DNA from: Actinomycetota bacterium
GTDB taxonomy: Bacteria > Actinomycetota > Actinomycetes > Mycobacteriales > Mycobacteriaceae
Assembly (NCBI GenBank): GCA_005789055.1
Contig: SYAA01000148.1
Location: forward strand, 1-5,228
Direction of reading: 5' to 3'
Length of the DNA stretch: 5,228 nt
Shown: in pieces, positions 1 to 5,228 of the stretch
Position numbering within the stretch: position 1 is the first letter of the stretch
How the letters are laid out: each line of letters opens with the position of its first letter
Notes under the pieces: generated by a model
What the model was told of the DNA's origin: nothing
The model's input: only the letters and a program-made list of their open reading frames with translations
The model's database searches: none
Position numbers and translations under genes: made by a program

Positions 1-786
1 GAGTTTTTGCCCGTGTCGTCCTCGGCGCACCTGGCGATCGTCTCCCGGTTCTTTTTCGACGACGATGCCGGCGCGTCCTTCACCGCCGTCTCCCAGCTCG
101 GCACCGAGGCTGCCGTCGTGGTCTACTTCGCTCGCGATATTGCCCGCATTTCCACCGCGTGGCTGCGCGGGATCTTCGTGCCCGCCCGGCGTGACGACCT
201 GGACTACCGGATGGGCTGGTACGTGATCATCGGCACCATTCCGATCGCGGTGATGGGGTACGCGTTCAAAGACACCATCCGGTCCGAGGCGCGCAACCTG
301 TGGGTGGTCGCCACCGCCATGCTGGTCTTCTCGGCCGTCATCGCGGCCGCTGAGTACTACGGCCGCCAGAATCGCCACGAAGCGCAACTGACCTGGCGCG
401 ACGGATTGATCGTCGGTATCGCTCAGTGCCTGGCGCTGGTGCCCGGGGTATCGCGATCCGGGGCCACCATCAGCGCCGGGCTGTTCCTGGGGGTGGACCG
501 GCCACTGGCGGCGAGATTCGGTTTCCTGCTTGCCATTCCGGCGGTGTTGGCCTCCGGGTTGTTCTCGCTTCCGGACGCCTTTAATCCGGCTAGCGGGGGC
601 ATGAGCGCGACCGGCGCCCAACTATTGGTCTCGGTGGCGATCACGTTCGTCGTCGGCCTGGCCGCTGTGGCCTGGCTGTTGCGCTTCCTGACTCACCACG
701 GCATGTACTGGTTCGTCGGTTACCGTGTGGTCCTGGCACTCATCGTGATGGCGCTGCTCGCGACCGGAACGATGGCCGCCACATGA
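1..786 (+). CDS. uppP: Undecaprenyl-diphosphatase UppP (BacA family), 5'-truncated by the window edge
   Basis: This integral membrane phosphatase dephosphorylates undecaprenyl (in mycobacteria decaprenyl) diphosphate to recycle the lipid carrier for peptidoglycan and other envelope polymers; overexpression gives bacitracin resistance in the family. The window opens inside the first signature: visible residues 1-11 read [11 protein letters not shown], equivalent to E. coli Glu21 to His30 and onward. The second signature, PGVSRSGAT, is at visible residues 148-156 (nt 442-468) and carries the catalytic Arg. Hydrophobic segments alternate with short polar loops through to the C-terminus, as expected of a multi-pass protein. 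About 261 residues are visible; the family has about 275, so only the first 15-20 codons are missing. The TTG at nt 7 is internal, not the start. The TGA at 784-786 is 10 nt before the next gene, suggesting one transcript. Confidence 0.96.
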   Translation, partial: EFLPVSSSAHLAIVSRFFFDDDAGASFTAVSQLGTEAAVVVYFARDIARISTAWLRGIFVPARRDDLDYRMGWYVIIGTIPIAVMGYAFKDTIRSEARNLWVVATAMLVFSAVIAAAEYYGRQNRHEAQLTWRDGLIVGIAQCLALVPGVSRSGATISAGLFLGVDRPLAARFGFLLAIPAVLASGLFSLPDAFNPASGGMSATGAQLLVSVAITFVVGLAAVAWLLRFLTHHGMYWFVGYRVVLALIVMALLATGTMAAT

Positions 787-791
787 GGAGG
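785..791 (+). promoter_or_regulatory. Shine-Dalgarno sequence GAGGAGG for the phosphomutase-like gene
   Basis: A strong purine-rich ribosome-binding site overlaps the uppP stop codon and lies 5 nt before the GTG at 797. It fixes that start and implies translation from a message shared with uppP. Confidence 0.75.
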
Positions 792-796
792 GCGTC

Positions 797-1489
797 GTGA
801 CCGTGATCCTGCTGCGGCACGGCAGATCGGTGTCCAATACCGCGCACACGTTGGCCGGTCGGTCGGAGGGCGTCGAACTCGACGCCAAGGGTGTGAGCCA
901 GGCCGGTGCGCTGGTGGAGCGACTCGCCGGACTGCCGATCACGGCGTTGGTGCGATCGCCGCTGCTGCGCTGTCGGCTCACCCTCGAACCGCTGGCAGCC
1001 GCACTCGGACTCGAGCCGCTTATCGACGAACGACTCTCCGAAGTCGACTACGGCAAGTGGACCGGCCGTAACCTTGGCGAACTGGTCAAGGAACCACTGT
1101 GGACGGTGGTCCAGCAGCAGCCCAGTGCGGCGGTCTTCCCGGACGGCGAGGGCCTGGCACAGGTGCAGGCTCGCGCGGTGGCCGCCGTCCGTGACCACGA
1201 CCGCAGGCTGGCCGAGGAGCACGGAACCGACGTCCTGTGGGTGGCCTGCACCCACGGCGACGTGATCAAGTCGGTGGTCGCCGACGCTCTCGGCGCTCAC
1301 CTGGACAGCTTCCAGCGCATTACCGCGGATCCGGCGTCGATGAGCGTGATTCGTTACACGCCCGCGCGGCCCTTCGTGGTGCATGTCAACCACACCGGCG
1401 CTGAGCTCGCCTCCGCGCTGCGGACGCCACCCCCGAGTGATGCGGGCGGCGAAGTCACGGACGCCGTCGTCGGCGGATCGACCGATTGA
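797..1489 (+). CDS. Histidine phosphatase superfamily protein (MSMEG_4193-type 'phosphomutase', Rv2135c-like)
   Basis: This 230-residue protein belongs to the branch-2-H (phosphoglycerate-mutase-like) phosphatase family. The N-terminal LLRHG motif supplies the phosphate-accepting His8, with Arg7 beside it. Arg53 in VRSP is a phosphate-pocket residue, Glu82 in SEVDYG is the likely acid/base, and the second catalytic His153 lies in CTHGD. The full catalytic set is present, so an active enzyme is expected. The family is usually annotated as probable phosphomutase, but the M. tuberculosis relative Rv2135c is, to my knowledge, better described as a phosphatase; the substrate is not known to me. 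The C-terminal tail after about residue 207 is low-complexity (Pro/Gly/Ala/Asp). GTG is chosen as start because of the Shine-Dalgarno at 785-791 and because the RHG motif must sit near the N-terminus. It is in the conserved cluster uppP, this gene, DUF3090, SCO1664 family. Confidence 0.92.
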   Translation: MTVILLRHGRSVSNTAHTLAGRSEGVELDAKGVSQAGALVERLAGLPITALVRSPLLRCRLTLEPLAAALGLEPLIDERLSEVDYGKWTGRNLGELVKEPLWTVVQQQPSAAVFPDGEGLAQVQARAVAAVRDHDRRLAEEHGTDVLWVACTHGDVIKSVVADALGAHLDSFQRITADPASMSVIRYTPARPFVVHVNHTGAELASALRTPPPSDAGGEVTDAVVGGSTD

Positions 1490-1513
1490 CCGGCGTGCCG
1501 CTACCGGTATTTT
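1486..1513 (+). promoter_or_regulatory. Candidate sigma-A-type promoter in front of the DUF3090 gene
   Basis: TTGACC at 1486-1491 matches the -35 consensus at 5 of 6 bases. After a 16-nt spacer, TATTTT at 1508-1513 fits the mycobacterial -10 pattern TANNNT. The -35 box contains the TGA of the upstream gene. Initiation 7-8 nt past the -10 would leave only 3-4 nt of leader before the ATG at 1524, which has little Shine-Dalgarno (GGGA at 1514-1517). This is by eye only; such matches also arise by chance. Confidence 0.45.
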
Positions 1514-1523
1514 GGGACTGATT

Positions 1524-2108
1524 ATGGCCCGCGCAATCCACGTGTTCCGCACACCCGACAGATTCGTCGCCGGGACTGTTGGTGAGCCCGGAAGTCGGAC
1601 CTTCTACCTGCAGGCCGTTCACGACACCCGGGTGATCTCGGTCATGCTGGAAAAGCAGCAGGTCGAGATGCTCGCGGAGCGGATCGATGCACTGCTGGTC
1701 GAGATCAACCGCCGGTTCGGCACACCGTTGCCGCCCGAGGGCGAGGTCGAGGATCTCGATCCGCTGGCGATGCCGGTCGACGCCGAGTTCCGGGTGGGCA
1801 CCATGGGCTTGGGCTGGGATGCCGAGGCGCAGAACGTCGTGGTCGAACTGCTCGAGGCCACCGATACCGAACTCGACGCGTCGGTCATCCTCGATGATGC
1901 CGAGGACGGCCCCGACGCGGTGCGGGTGTTCCTCTCCCCGGAGTCGGCACGGAAGTTCGCCACCCGATCCCAACGGGTCATCTCGGCTGGACGCCCGCCG
2001 TGCCCACTGTGTGTCGAACCACTCGATCCGGACGGGCATGTGTGCGTGCGCACGAACGGCTATCGTCGAGGCGGCCCGCTCGCCGCCGGAGATGATTCCG
2101 AGCCATGA
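1524..2108 (+). CDS. DUF3090 family protein with C-terminal Cys/His cluster (Rv2134c-like)
   Basis: A 194-residue protein of unknown function, conserved in actinobacteria next to the phosphomutase-like and SCO1664-type genes. It begins MARAIHVFRTPDRF, the N-terminus I recall for Rv2134c (about 195 aa), so the length is normal. Residues 1-60 are a mixed beta/helix region including LEKQQVEMLAERI. Residues 84-145 hold the core stretch FRVGTMGLGWD and the segment VFLSPESARKFA. Near the C-terminus Cys160 and Cys163 (CPLC) with His172 and Cys174 form a plausible single zinc-binding site. The reading frame is open back to an ATG at 1383, but that would add 47 Arg/Pro-rich residues and overlap the upstream gene by 107 nt, so the ATG at 1524 is preferred. 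Its TGA overlaps the next gene's ATG, indicating translational coupling. Confidence 0.9.
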   Translation: MARAIHVFRTPDRFVAGTVGEPGSRTFYLQAVHDTRVISVMLEKQQVEMLAERIDALLVEINRRFGTPLPPEGEVEDLDPLAMPVDAEFRVGTMGLGWDAEAQNVVVELLEATDTELDASVILDDAEDGPDAVRVFLSPESARKFATRSQRVISAGRPPCPLCVEPLDPDGHVCVRTNGYRRGGPLAAGDDSEP

Positions 2109-2920
2109 CCGAAACCGACGCACGCCTCGAGACTTTGCGCACCGGTGAACTGAAGGTTCACGGTCGGATCCGAGCGGCCAGCAATGCGACATTCATCTGC
2201 GAGGCACAGCGGGGTGGCGACAGCGTTCCCTGCGTCTATAAGCCCGTCGCCGGCGAGCAGCCGCTGTGGGATTTTCCGGACGGCACGCTGGCCGGCCGGG
2301 AGTTCGGCGCCTTCGCGATCTCGGCCGCGTTGGGCTGGGACATTGTGCCGCACACGATCATTCGAGATGGCCCGGCCGGACCCGGTATGCTTCAACTTTG
2401 GATTGAGCAGCCCGATGCCGACGATGCCGACGGAGCGGACCGCGACCCCGAACTGGTGGACCTGTGGCCGGCCGAATCTGTTCCGGCCGGATATCTCTCG
2501 GTGATCCGCGCCTTTGATTACACCGGCGGCGAGGTGACGCTGATCCATGCTGATGATTCCCGGCTGCACCGAATGGCGGTATTCGACGTGATCGTGAACA
2601 ACGCCGATCGAAAGGGCGGCCATATCCTGACCGGCCTAGACGGCCGGGTGTACGGCGTCGATCACGGAATCTCCTTTCACGTTCAGGACAAACTCCGGAC
2701 GGTGCTGTGGGGCTGGGCCGGCAAGCCGATCGATGACGAGACACTCGAGGGGATCGCCACCTTGGAGACCAGCATCGGCGGACCGCTCGGTTCTGAATTA
2801 CGCGAGCACATCACCGCCGCGGAACTGGCCGCCCTGCGCCGCCGGGTGCGAGCACTTCTCGACAATCCGGTGATGCCCGATCCGAATCGGCGCAGCCCAC
2901 TTCCCTGGCCGGCGTTCTAG
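2105..2920 (+). CDS. SCO1664 family protein, PI3/4-kinase-like fold (Rv2133c equivalent)
   Basis: This 271-residue protein matches the actinobacterial SCO1664 family, described as weakly similar to phosphatidylinositol 3/4-kinases and found near mycothiol-ligase gene mshC. Kinase-like landmarks appear in the right order. VYKP at 45-48 has Lys47, a candidate nucleotide-binding lysine. DVIVNNADRKGGH at 161-173 resembles a catalytic loop (Asn166, Asp168, Lys170). GVDHGISFH at 184-192 resembles the metal-binding DFG-type segment (Asp186). An acidic stretch, residues 104-115, separates the lobes. Neither activity nor substrate is known to me; lipid kinase, protein kinase and non-catalytic roles are all open. 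The ATG overlaps the DUF3090 stop (ATGA, 2105-2108), with a weak GGAG at 2088-2091. Its TAG shares CTAG with the stop of the convergent HNH gene. In M. tuberculosis the next genes lead to cysQ and mshC; here that is interrupted. Confidence 0.88.
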   Translation: MTETDARLETLRTGELKVHGRIRAASNATFICEAQRGGDSVPCVYKPVAGEQPLWDFPDGTLAGREFGAFAISAALGWDIVPHTIIRDGPAGPGMLQLWIEQPDADDADGADRDPELVDLWPAESVPAGYLSVIRAFDYTGGEVTLIHADDSRLHRMAVFDVIVNNADRKGGHILTGLDGRVYGVDHGISFHVQDKLRTVLWGWAGKPIDDETLEGIATLETSIGGPLGSELREHITAAELAALRRRVRALLDNPVMPDPNRRSPLPWPAF

Positions 2921-2927
2921 CCGGTCG
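2906..2927 (+). terminator. Hairpin spanning the overlapping convergent stop codons, possible terminator
   Basis: GGCCGGC (2907-2913) can pair with GCCGGTC (2920-2926) across the 6-nt loop GTTCTA, giving seven pairs including one G-U in plus-strand RNA; U2906-G2927 may add a wobble pair. The plus-strand TAG lies at the loop/stem junction. A weak T-rich run follows (GATTCTTC). In minus-strand RNA the wobble becomes an A-C mismatch and no U tract follows, so any termination should favour the plus-strand transcript. Mycobacterial terminators often lack good U tails, so this is only suggestive. Confidence 0.35.
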
Positions 2928-4299
2928 ATTCTTCGTCGTCTGCATTGGCGACTGGGTCATCGGTCGGCAGCATCCGTTCGGGGTGGTGGAAGTCGTTGGT
3001 GCCCCCACGCAGGGGGAGGTGCGGTGGCGGTATCCATTCGGTTCGGCCGTCTTTGCGTTTTCGGGTTCGCCAGCCACCGGGTTTGACGGTTCCGTGATCT
3101 GTTTTGCAGGCGAGGGTGAGCCTGTCGATGTCGGTGTTGCCGCCGTTGGCCCACTCATCGATGTGGTGGATTTCGGTGTGGTAGCCGGAGACGTCGCAGC
3201 CGGGCGCGGTGCAGCCCCTGACGAGGGCGTGGAGGACGAGTCGTTGATCGCCGGTGGCGATACGTTTGGTCCGGCCGAGGTAGAGCGGGCGTTGGGTGTG
3301 TTTGTCATAGATGCACAGGTAATGGTGGGCGTGGGAGGCCATGCGGATCACGTCCCGCATCGGGAGCAGGGTGGTGCCTCCGGTGACGGCGATGCCGGCG
3401 GCGGTCTGTAGTTGTTCGAGGGTGGCTGTGACGATCACGGTGACGGGTAGGCCATTGTGCCGGCCGAGTTTCGGGTCGCCGAGTTGGCCGCGGAGCAGTG
3501 CGCCGAGGGCGTCGTGTTGGCGCTGGGCGTGGCTGCGGGTGTCGCGGTTGATGTCGTCGGGGGTGGGTTCGCCTGTGACGGTGGGACTCTGGTCTTCAGG
3601 GTTGCACATGCCGGGTGCGGCGAACTTCGCGCTCCAGGCCTCCAGCATGGCGCGTAGTTCGGGTGTTGCGATGAGTTTTCCGATGCTCATCCCGTCGGGG
3701 CGTTGGCGTCCGCACCAGGTGAATCCGCGGCGTAGGGCGCGGTCGGTGTCGCTGAACTTGCCGTCGGGGTTGATGGTGATGGCGAGTCGGTCGGCGGCCT
3801 TCTCTAATTGGTCCGGCCGCAACACGGTGGCCTTCTTGGCGAGGAAAGCCTCCGCTTTCTGCACTTCGGCGGTCGGGATATGTCCGGGCAGGTCGCGGAT
3901 GAACTTCTGAATCACCCGGAGGTGGTCGATATCGAGGTGGCCGGCGTTCCAGGCGGTGGCGGTGGCCGGGAGTTCGGGGGGCATGGGTGCACCGGTGAGG
4001 GTGGTGCGGGGGTGCAGTTGGGCGGCGTCGCGCAGGCGGCGGCGGGATTCGGCGGGGGTGATGCGCAGGACGTCGGCGATGACCCGGTAGAGGATCGGGC
4101 CGATCTGGCCGTCGTCGTTGCGGTCCAGGGATCCGGCGATGGTGTGGGAGCAGGTGCGTTGGCGGCGTTGGGCGGTCTCGAGGCGGTCGAGGGCATCGAG
4201 GCGTTCCAGCGCGGGCAGCCGGTCCCAATCCAGGGCGGCAACGGAGGCCACCGCGGCGTCGAGTGCGGCGAAGGCCTCCGCAACCGGAATCGAAAGCAT
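2917..4299 (-). CDS. DUF222 / HNH endonuclease family protein (13E12 repeat family)
   Basis: A 460-residue protein with the two-part layout of mycobacterial 13E12 proteins: an N-terminal helical DUF222 region (about residues 1-300) and a C-terminal HNH nuclease domain (about 360-405). The HNH site is complete: Cys363 and Cys368 (CTAPGC), His378-His379 (IHHIDEW), Asn388 (GGNTD), then Cys398 and His402 (LACKTDH), giving a CX4C...CX3H zinc frame around the HNH residues. A basic stretch (RTRKRKDGR, 411-419) follows. Length is typical and I see no frameshift, so it looks intact. The ATG at 4299 is the only possible start upstream, because a TAG lies in frame four codons before it. It has no Shine-Dalgarno, consistent with leaderless translation. 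The family is multicopy, damage-inducible in M. tuberculosis and of unclear function. The gene opposes its neighbours and separates two otherwise unlinked blocks. Confidence 0.93.
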   Translation of the reverse strand: MLSIPVAEAFAALDAAVASVAALDWDRLPALERLDALDRLETAQRRQRTCSHTIAGSLDRNDDGQIGPILYRVIADVLRITPAESRRRLRDAAQLHPRTTLTGAPMPPELPATATAWNAGHLDIDHLRVIQKFIRDLPGHIPTAEVQKAEAFLAKKATVLRPDQLEKAADRLAITINPDGKFSDTDRALRRGFTWCGRQRPDGMSIGKLIATPELRAMLEAWSAKFAAPGMCNPEDQSPTVTGEPTPDDINRDTRSHAQRQHDALGALLRGQLGDPKLGRHNGLPVTVIVTATLEQLQTAAGIAVTGGTTLLPMRDVIRMASHAHHYLCIYDKHTQRPLYLGRTKRIATGDQRLVLHALVRGCTAPGCDVSGYHTEIHHIDEWANGGNTDIDRLTLACKTDHGTVKPGGWRTRKRKDGRTEWIPPPHLPLRGGTNDFHHPERMLPTDDPVANADDEESTG

Positions 4300-4305
4300 G
4301 TTCGA
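4290..4305 (-). promoter_or_regulatory. LexA (SOS) box overlapping the HNH gene start codon
   Basis: The minus strand reads TCGAACATGCTTTCGA. The mycobacterial SOS box is TCGAAC-N4-GTTCGA, so 11 of 12 defined bases match (T for G at the first base of the second half-site). The ATG start codon falls in the 4-nt spacer. LexA bound here would abut the -10 element and cover the predicted transcription start, so it should repress. Confidence 0.85.
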
Positions 4306-4327
4306 ATACTAGAACGGCCCACTGACA
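4306..4327 (-). promoter_or_regulatory. RecA-independent DNA-damage promoter (RecA-NDp / PafBC type) for the HNH gene
   Basis: The minus strand reads TGTCAGTG (4327-4320), GGCCGTTC (8 nt), TAGTAT (4311-4306). The published mycobacterial consensus is tTGTCRgtg-N8-TAnnnT. Every strongly conserved position and the N8 spacing match; only the leading weak t is c here. This class is activated by PafBC independently of RecA/LexA. Six nt separate the -10 from the ATG, placing the start of transcription at or within a base or two of the start codon, hence a leaderless message. LexA's box begins directly after the -10. Confidence 0.82.
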
Positions 4328-4337
4328 GAATTCCTTC

Positions 4338-4389
4338 GCGGCAGAAACCACCCGCGGCAGAAACCACCCGCGGCAGAAACCACCCGCGG
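4338..4389. repeat. Three exact tandem copies of a 16-bp unit plus a 4-bp partial copy
   Basis: GCGGCAGAAACCACCC occurs at 4338-4353, 4354-4369 and 4370-4385 without mismatches, followed by GCGG at 4386-4389. Each junction makes a CCGCGG palindrome. The array lies between the divergent HNH and Rv1558-type genes and ends 10 bp upstream of the damage-promoter TGTC element. It is non-coding on the gene models given here. Identity between copies suggests recent slippage expansion, so copy number may vary among strains. Confidence 0.95.
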
Positions 4390-4396
4390 ACGGCCT

Positions 4397-4402
4397 TAAG
4401 CT
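4397..4402 (+). promoter_or_regulatory. Candidate -10 element for the Rv1558-type gene (leaderless start)
   Basis: TAAGCT fits TANNNT and lies exactly 6 nt before the GTG at 4409, the same geometry as the HNH gene on the other strand. No Shine-Dalgarno is present before the GTG, which fits leaderless expression. I see no convincing -35, so the call rests on spacing and absence of a ribosome-binding site. Confidence 0.4.
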
Positions 4403-4408
4403 TCCGGT

Positions 4409-4846
4409 GTGCCGCTCACCGGAGAATACGAACCCAGCACCTCGGATTGGGCCCGCGAGAACGCCGAGTTGTACATCGCATCGGGTGGAACGCAGGGCAC
4501 CGATCTGAAAGGCATGCCGGTCGTCTTGCTGACCACGATCGGTGCCAAGTCCGGCAAGCTGCGGAAGACACCGCTGATGCGGGTCGAGCACAACGGCGAG
4601 TACGCGGTGGTCGCCTCGTTGGGCGGGGCGCCGAAGAACCCGGTCTGGTACTACAACATCGTCAAGAATCCCCGCGTCGAACTGCAGGACGGCACCGACA
4701 ACGGTGACTTCGACGCGCGCGAGGTGTTCGACGACGAGAAAGCCCTCTGGTGGCAGCGGGCGGTGGCGGCCTATCCCGACTACGCGGATTACCAGCGCAA
4801 AACCGATCGCGCCATTCCGGTGTTCGTGCTGACCCCGATTCACTGA
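4409..4846 (+). CDS. Deazaflavin (F420)-dependent nitroreductase family protein (Rv1558-like)
   Basis: A 145-residue protein of the DUF385/Ddn family, small split-beta-barrel proteins that bind coenzyme F420; the best-known member, Ddn, activates nitroimidazole prodrugs. It closely resembles Rv1558 of M. tuberculosis (148 aa) as I recall it. The signature [17 protein letters not shown] at 40-56 is the family's cofactor-phosphate-binding stretch, followed by [16 protein letters not shown] at 69-84 and the core ending KNPRVEL. Length is normal. The GTG at 4409 gives [10 protein letters not shown], matching the expected N-terminus. The natural substrate is unknown; F420H2-dependent reduction of a quinone-like or other small molecule is an inference from the family. 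ilvA follows after 29 nt in the same orientation, the same order as Rv1558-Rv1559, so the two are probably co-transcribed. Confidence 0.93.
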   Translation: MPLTGEYEPSTSDWARENAELYIASGGTQGTDLKGMPVVLLTTIGAKSGKLRKTPLMRVEHNGEYAVVASLGGAPKNPVWYYNIVKNPRVELQDGTDNGDFDAREVFDDEKALWWQRAVAAYPDYADYQRKTDRAIPVFVLTPIH

Positions 4847-4875
4847 TTTCACGGTGGCGGTGGCACCATTAATCG

Positions 4876-5228
4876 GTGTCCGCCGAACTGAGCAGCAAGC
4901 GCGTGTCTGGGCCGCTGTCCGCGGCCGACATCGACGCCGCCGCCCGGCGGGTCTCCGATGTGGTGCTGCAGACCCCCCTTGAGTTCTGCGACCGGTTGTC
5001 GGCAGTCACCGGCGCGCAGGTCTATCTCAAACGCGAAGACCTGCAGAGCGTGCGGTCCTACAAGGTGCGCGGCGCGTACAACCTCCTCAAGCAACTCGAC
5101 GAGGCCGAATTACGGGCCGGGGTGGTCTGTTCCTCGGCGGGAAATCACGCCCAGGGCTTCGCGTTGGCCTGCCGCTCGATGCAGGTGCATGGCCGGGTGT
5201 ATGTCCCGGGCAAGACGCCCAAGCAGAA
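4876..5228 (+). CDS. ilvA: Threonine ammonia-lyase (threonine deaminase), 3'-truncated by the window edge
   Basis: This PLP enzyme converts L-threonine to 2-oxobutanoate and ammonia, the committed step towards isoleucine. The first 117 codons are visible of about 430 in the M. tuberculosis enzyme. Fold-type II landmarks are clear: VYLKREDLQ at 49-57, SYKVRGAYNL at 61-70 with the PLP-binding Lys63, and the substrate/cofactor loop SSAGNHAQG at 86-94. The sequence then runs HGRVYVPGKTPKQ as in other bacterial IlvA proteins. GTG at 4876 yields MSAELS, which matches the N-terminus I recall for Rv1559. There is no strong Shine-Dalgarno (only GGTGG at 4853-4857) and no clear promoter in the 29-nt gap, favouring read-through from the F420-family gene. 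Whether the C-terminal ACT-like regulatory domain is present lies beyond the window. A catabolic deaminase is less likely given the close match to Rv1559. Confidence 0.95.
   Translation, partial: MSAELSSKRVSGPLSAADIDAAARRVSDVVLQTPLEFCDRLSAVTGAQVYLKREDLQSVRSYKVRGAYNLLKQLDEAELRAGVVCSSAGNHAQGFALACRSMQVHGRVYVPGKTPKQ

Noticed and set aside
1490..1507. Possible terminator hairpin between the phosphomutase-like and DUF3090 genes (CGGC-GT-GCCG)
   Set aside because: A 4-bp stem with a 2-nt loop is not a credible terminator, and the following T run fits better as a -10 element.
1383..1523. Upstream in-frame ATG that would extend the DUF3090 protein by 47 residues
   Set aside because: The extra residues are Arg/Pro/Ser-rich, would overlap the preceding gene by 107 nt, and the family N-terminus begins at MARAIHVFRT.
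740..1552. Open frame on the minus strand (270 codons) antisense to the phosphomutase-like gene
   Set aside because: The sense frame has a complete histidine-phosphatase active site and a good ribosome-binding site; the antisense product shows no family features.
4338..4389. Possible CRISPR array
   Set aside because: The 16-bp units are directly adjacent with no unique spacers and no cas genes nearby; it is a simple tandem repeat.
3808..4707. Open frame on the plus strand (299 codons) antisense to the HNH gene N-terminus
   Set aside because: Gly/Arg-rich translation typical of the reverse strand of high-GC coding DNA; it passes through the tandem repeats and overlaps the Rv1558-type gene out of frame.
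3596..4852. Long open frame on the minus strand (418 codons) crossing the HNH gene start, the repeats and the whole Rv1558-type gene
   Set aside because: Its product is Arg/Pro/His-rich low-complexity sequence with no recognisable domain, and it runs antisense to one convincing gene and out of frame with another. High GC leaves few stops, so this is a shadow frame.
4847..4875. Separate promoter or leader for ilvA in the 29-nt gap
   Set aside because: I found no -10/-35 pair with sensible spacing, only a weak GGTGG; co-transcription with the upstream gene is simpler.

Overview
The window reads as chromosomal DNA of a high-GC actinobacterium, almost certainly a Mycobacterium/Mycolicibacterium. 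Five proteins resemble M. tuberculosis proteins I know (Rv2136c/UppP, Rv2135c, Rv2134c, Rv1558 and Rv1559/IlvA). A sixth matches the SCO1664 family (Rv2133c in M. tuberculosis). GTG starts, leaderless-looking starts and a mycobacterial-type SOS box fit as well. All identifications are from memory; no search was run.

Layout. (1) 1-2920, plus strand: a tight cluster of uppP (5' end missing), a histidine-phosphatase 'phosphomutase', a DUF3090 protein with a Cys/His cluster, and an SCO1664-type kinase-like protein. Spacings are 10 nt, 34 nt and a 4-nt ATGA overlap. In mycobacteria this cluster normally leads on towards cysQ and mshC (mycothiol synthesis). (2) 2917-4299, minus strand: an apparently intact DUF222/HNH endonuclease of the 13E12 repeat family. 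Its stop codon overlaps that of the SCO1664-family gene in one CTAG. (3) 4300-4408: a 109-bp divergent control region with three exact 16-bp tandem repeats. (4) 4409-5228, plus strand: a deazaflavin (F420)-dependent nitroreductase-family protein of Rv1558 type, then the first 117 codons of ilvA (threonine ammonia-lyase), cut by the window end.

The most interesting part is the start of the HNH gene. On the minus strand, TGTCAGTG, exactly 8 nt, TAGTAT matches the RecA-independent DNA-damage promoter (RecA-NDp, PafBC-dependent). Six nt later comes the ATG, which lies inside a 16-bp LexA box that matches the mycobacterial consensus at 11 of 12 defined bases. The gene therefore looks doubly wired to DNA damage and probably leaderless. 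The tandem repeats run straight up to this promoter and are in 16-bp register with its TGTC element. The HNH gene also sits where two gene blocks that are far apart in M. tuberculosis meet, so it may mark a rearrangement point.

There is no gene-free stretch over 300 bases. I saw no tRNA, rRNA, CRISPR, transposase or riboswitch.
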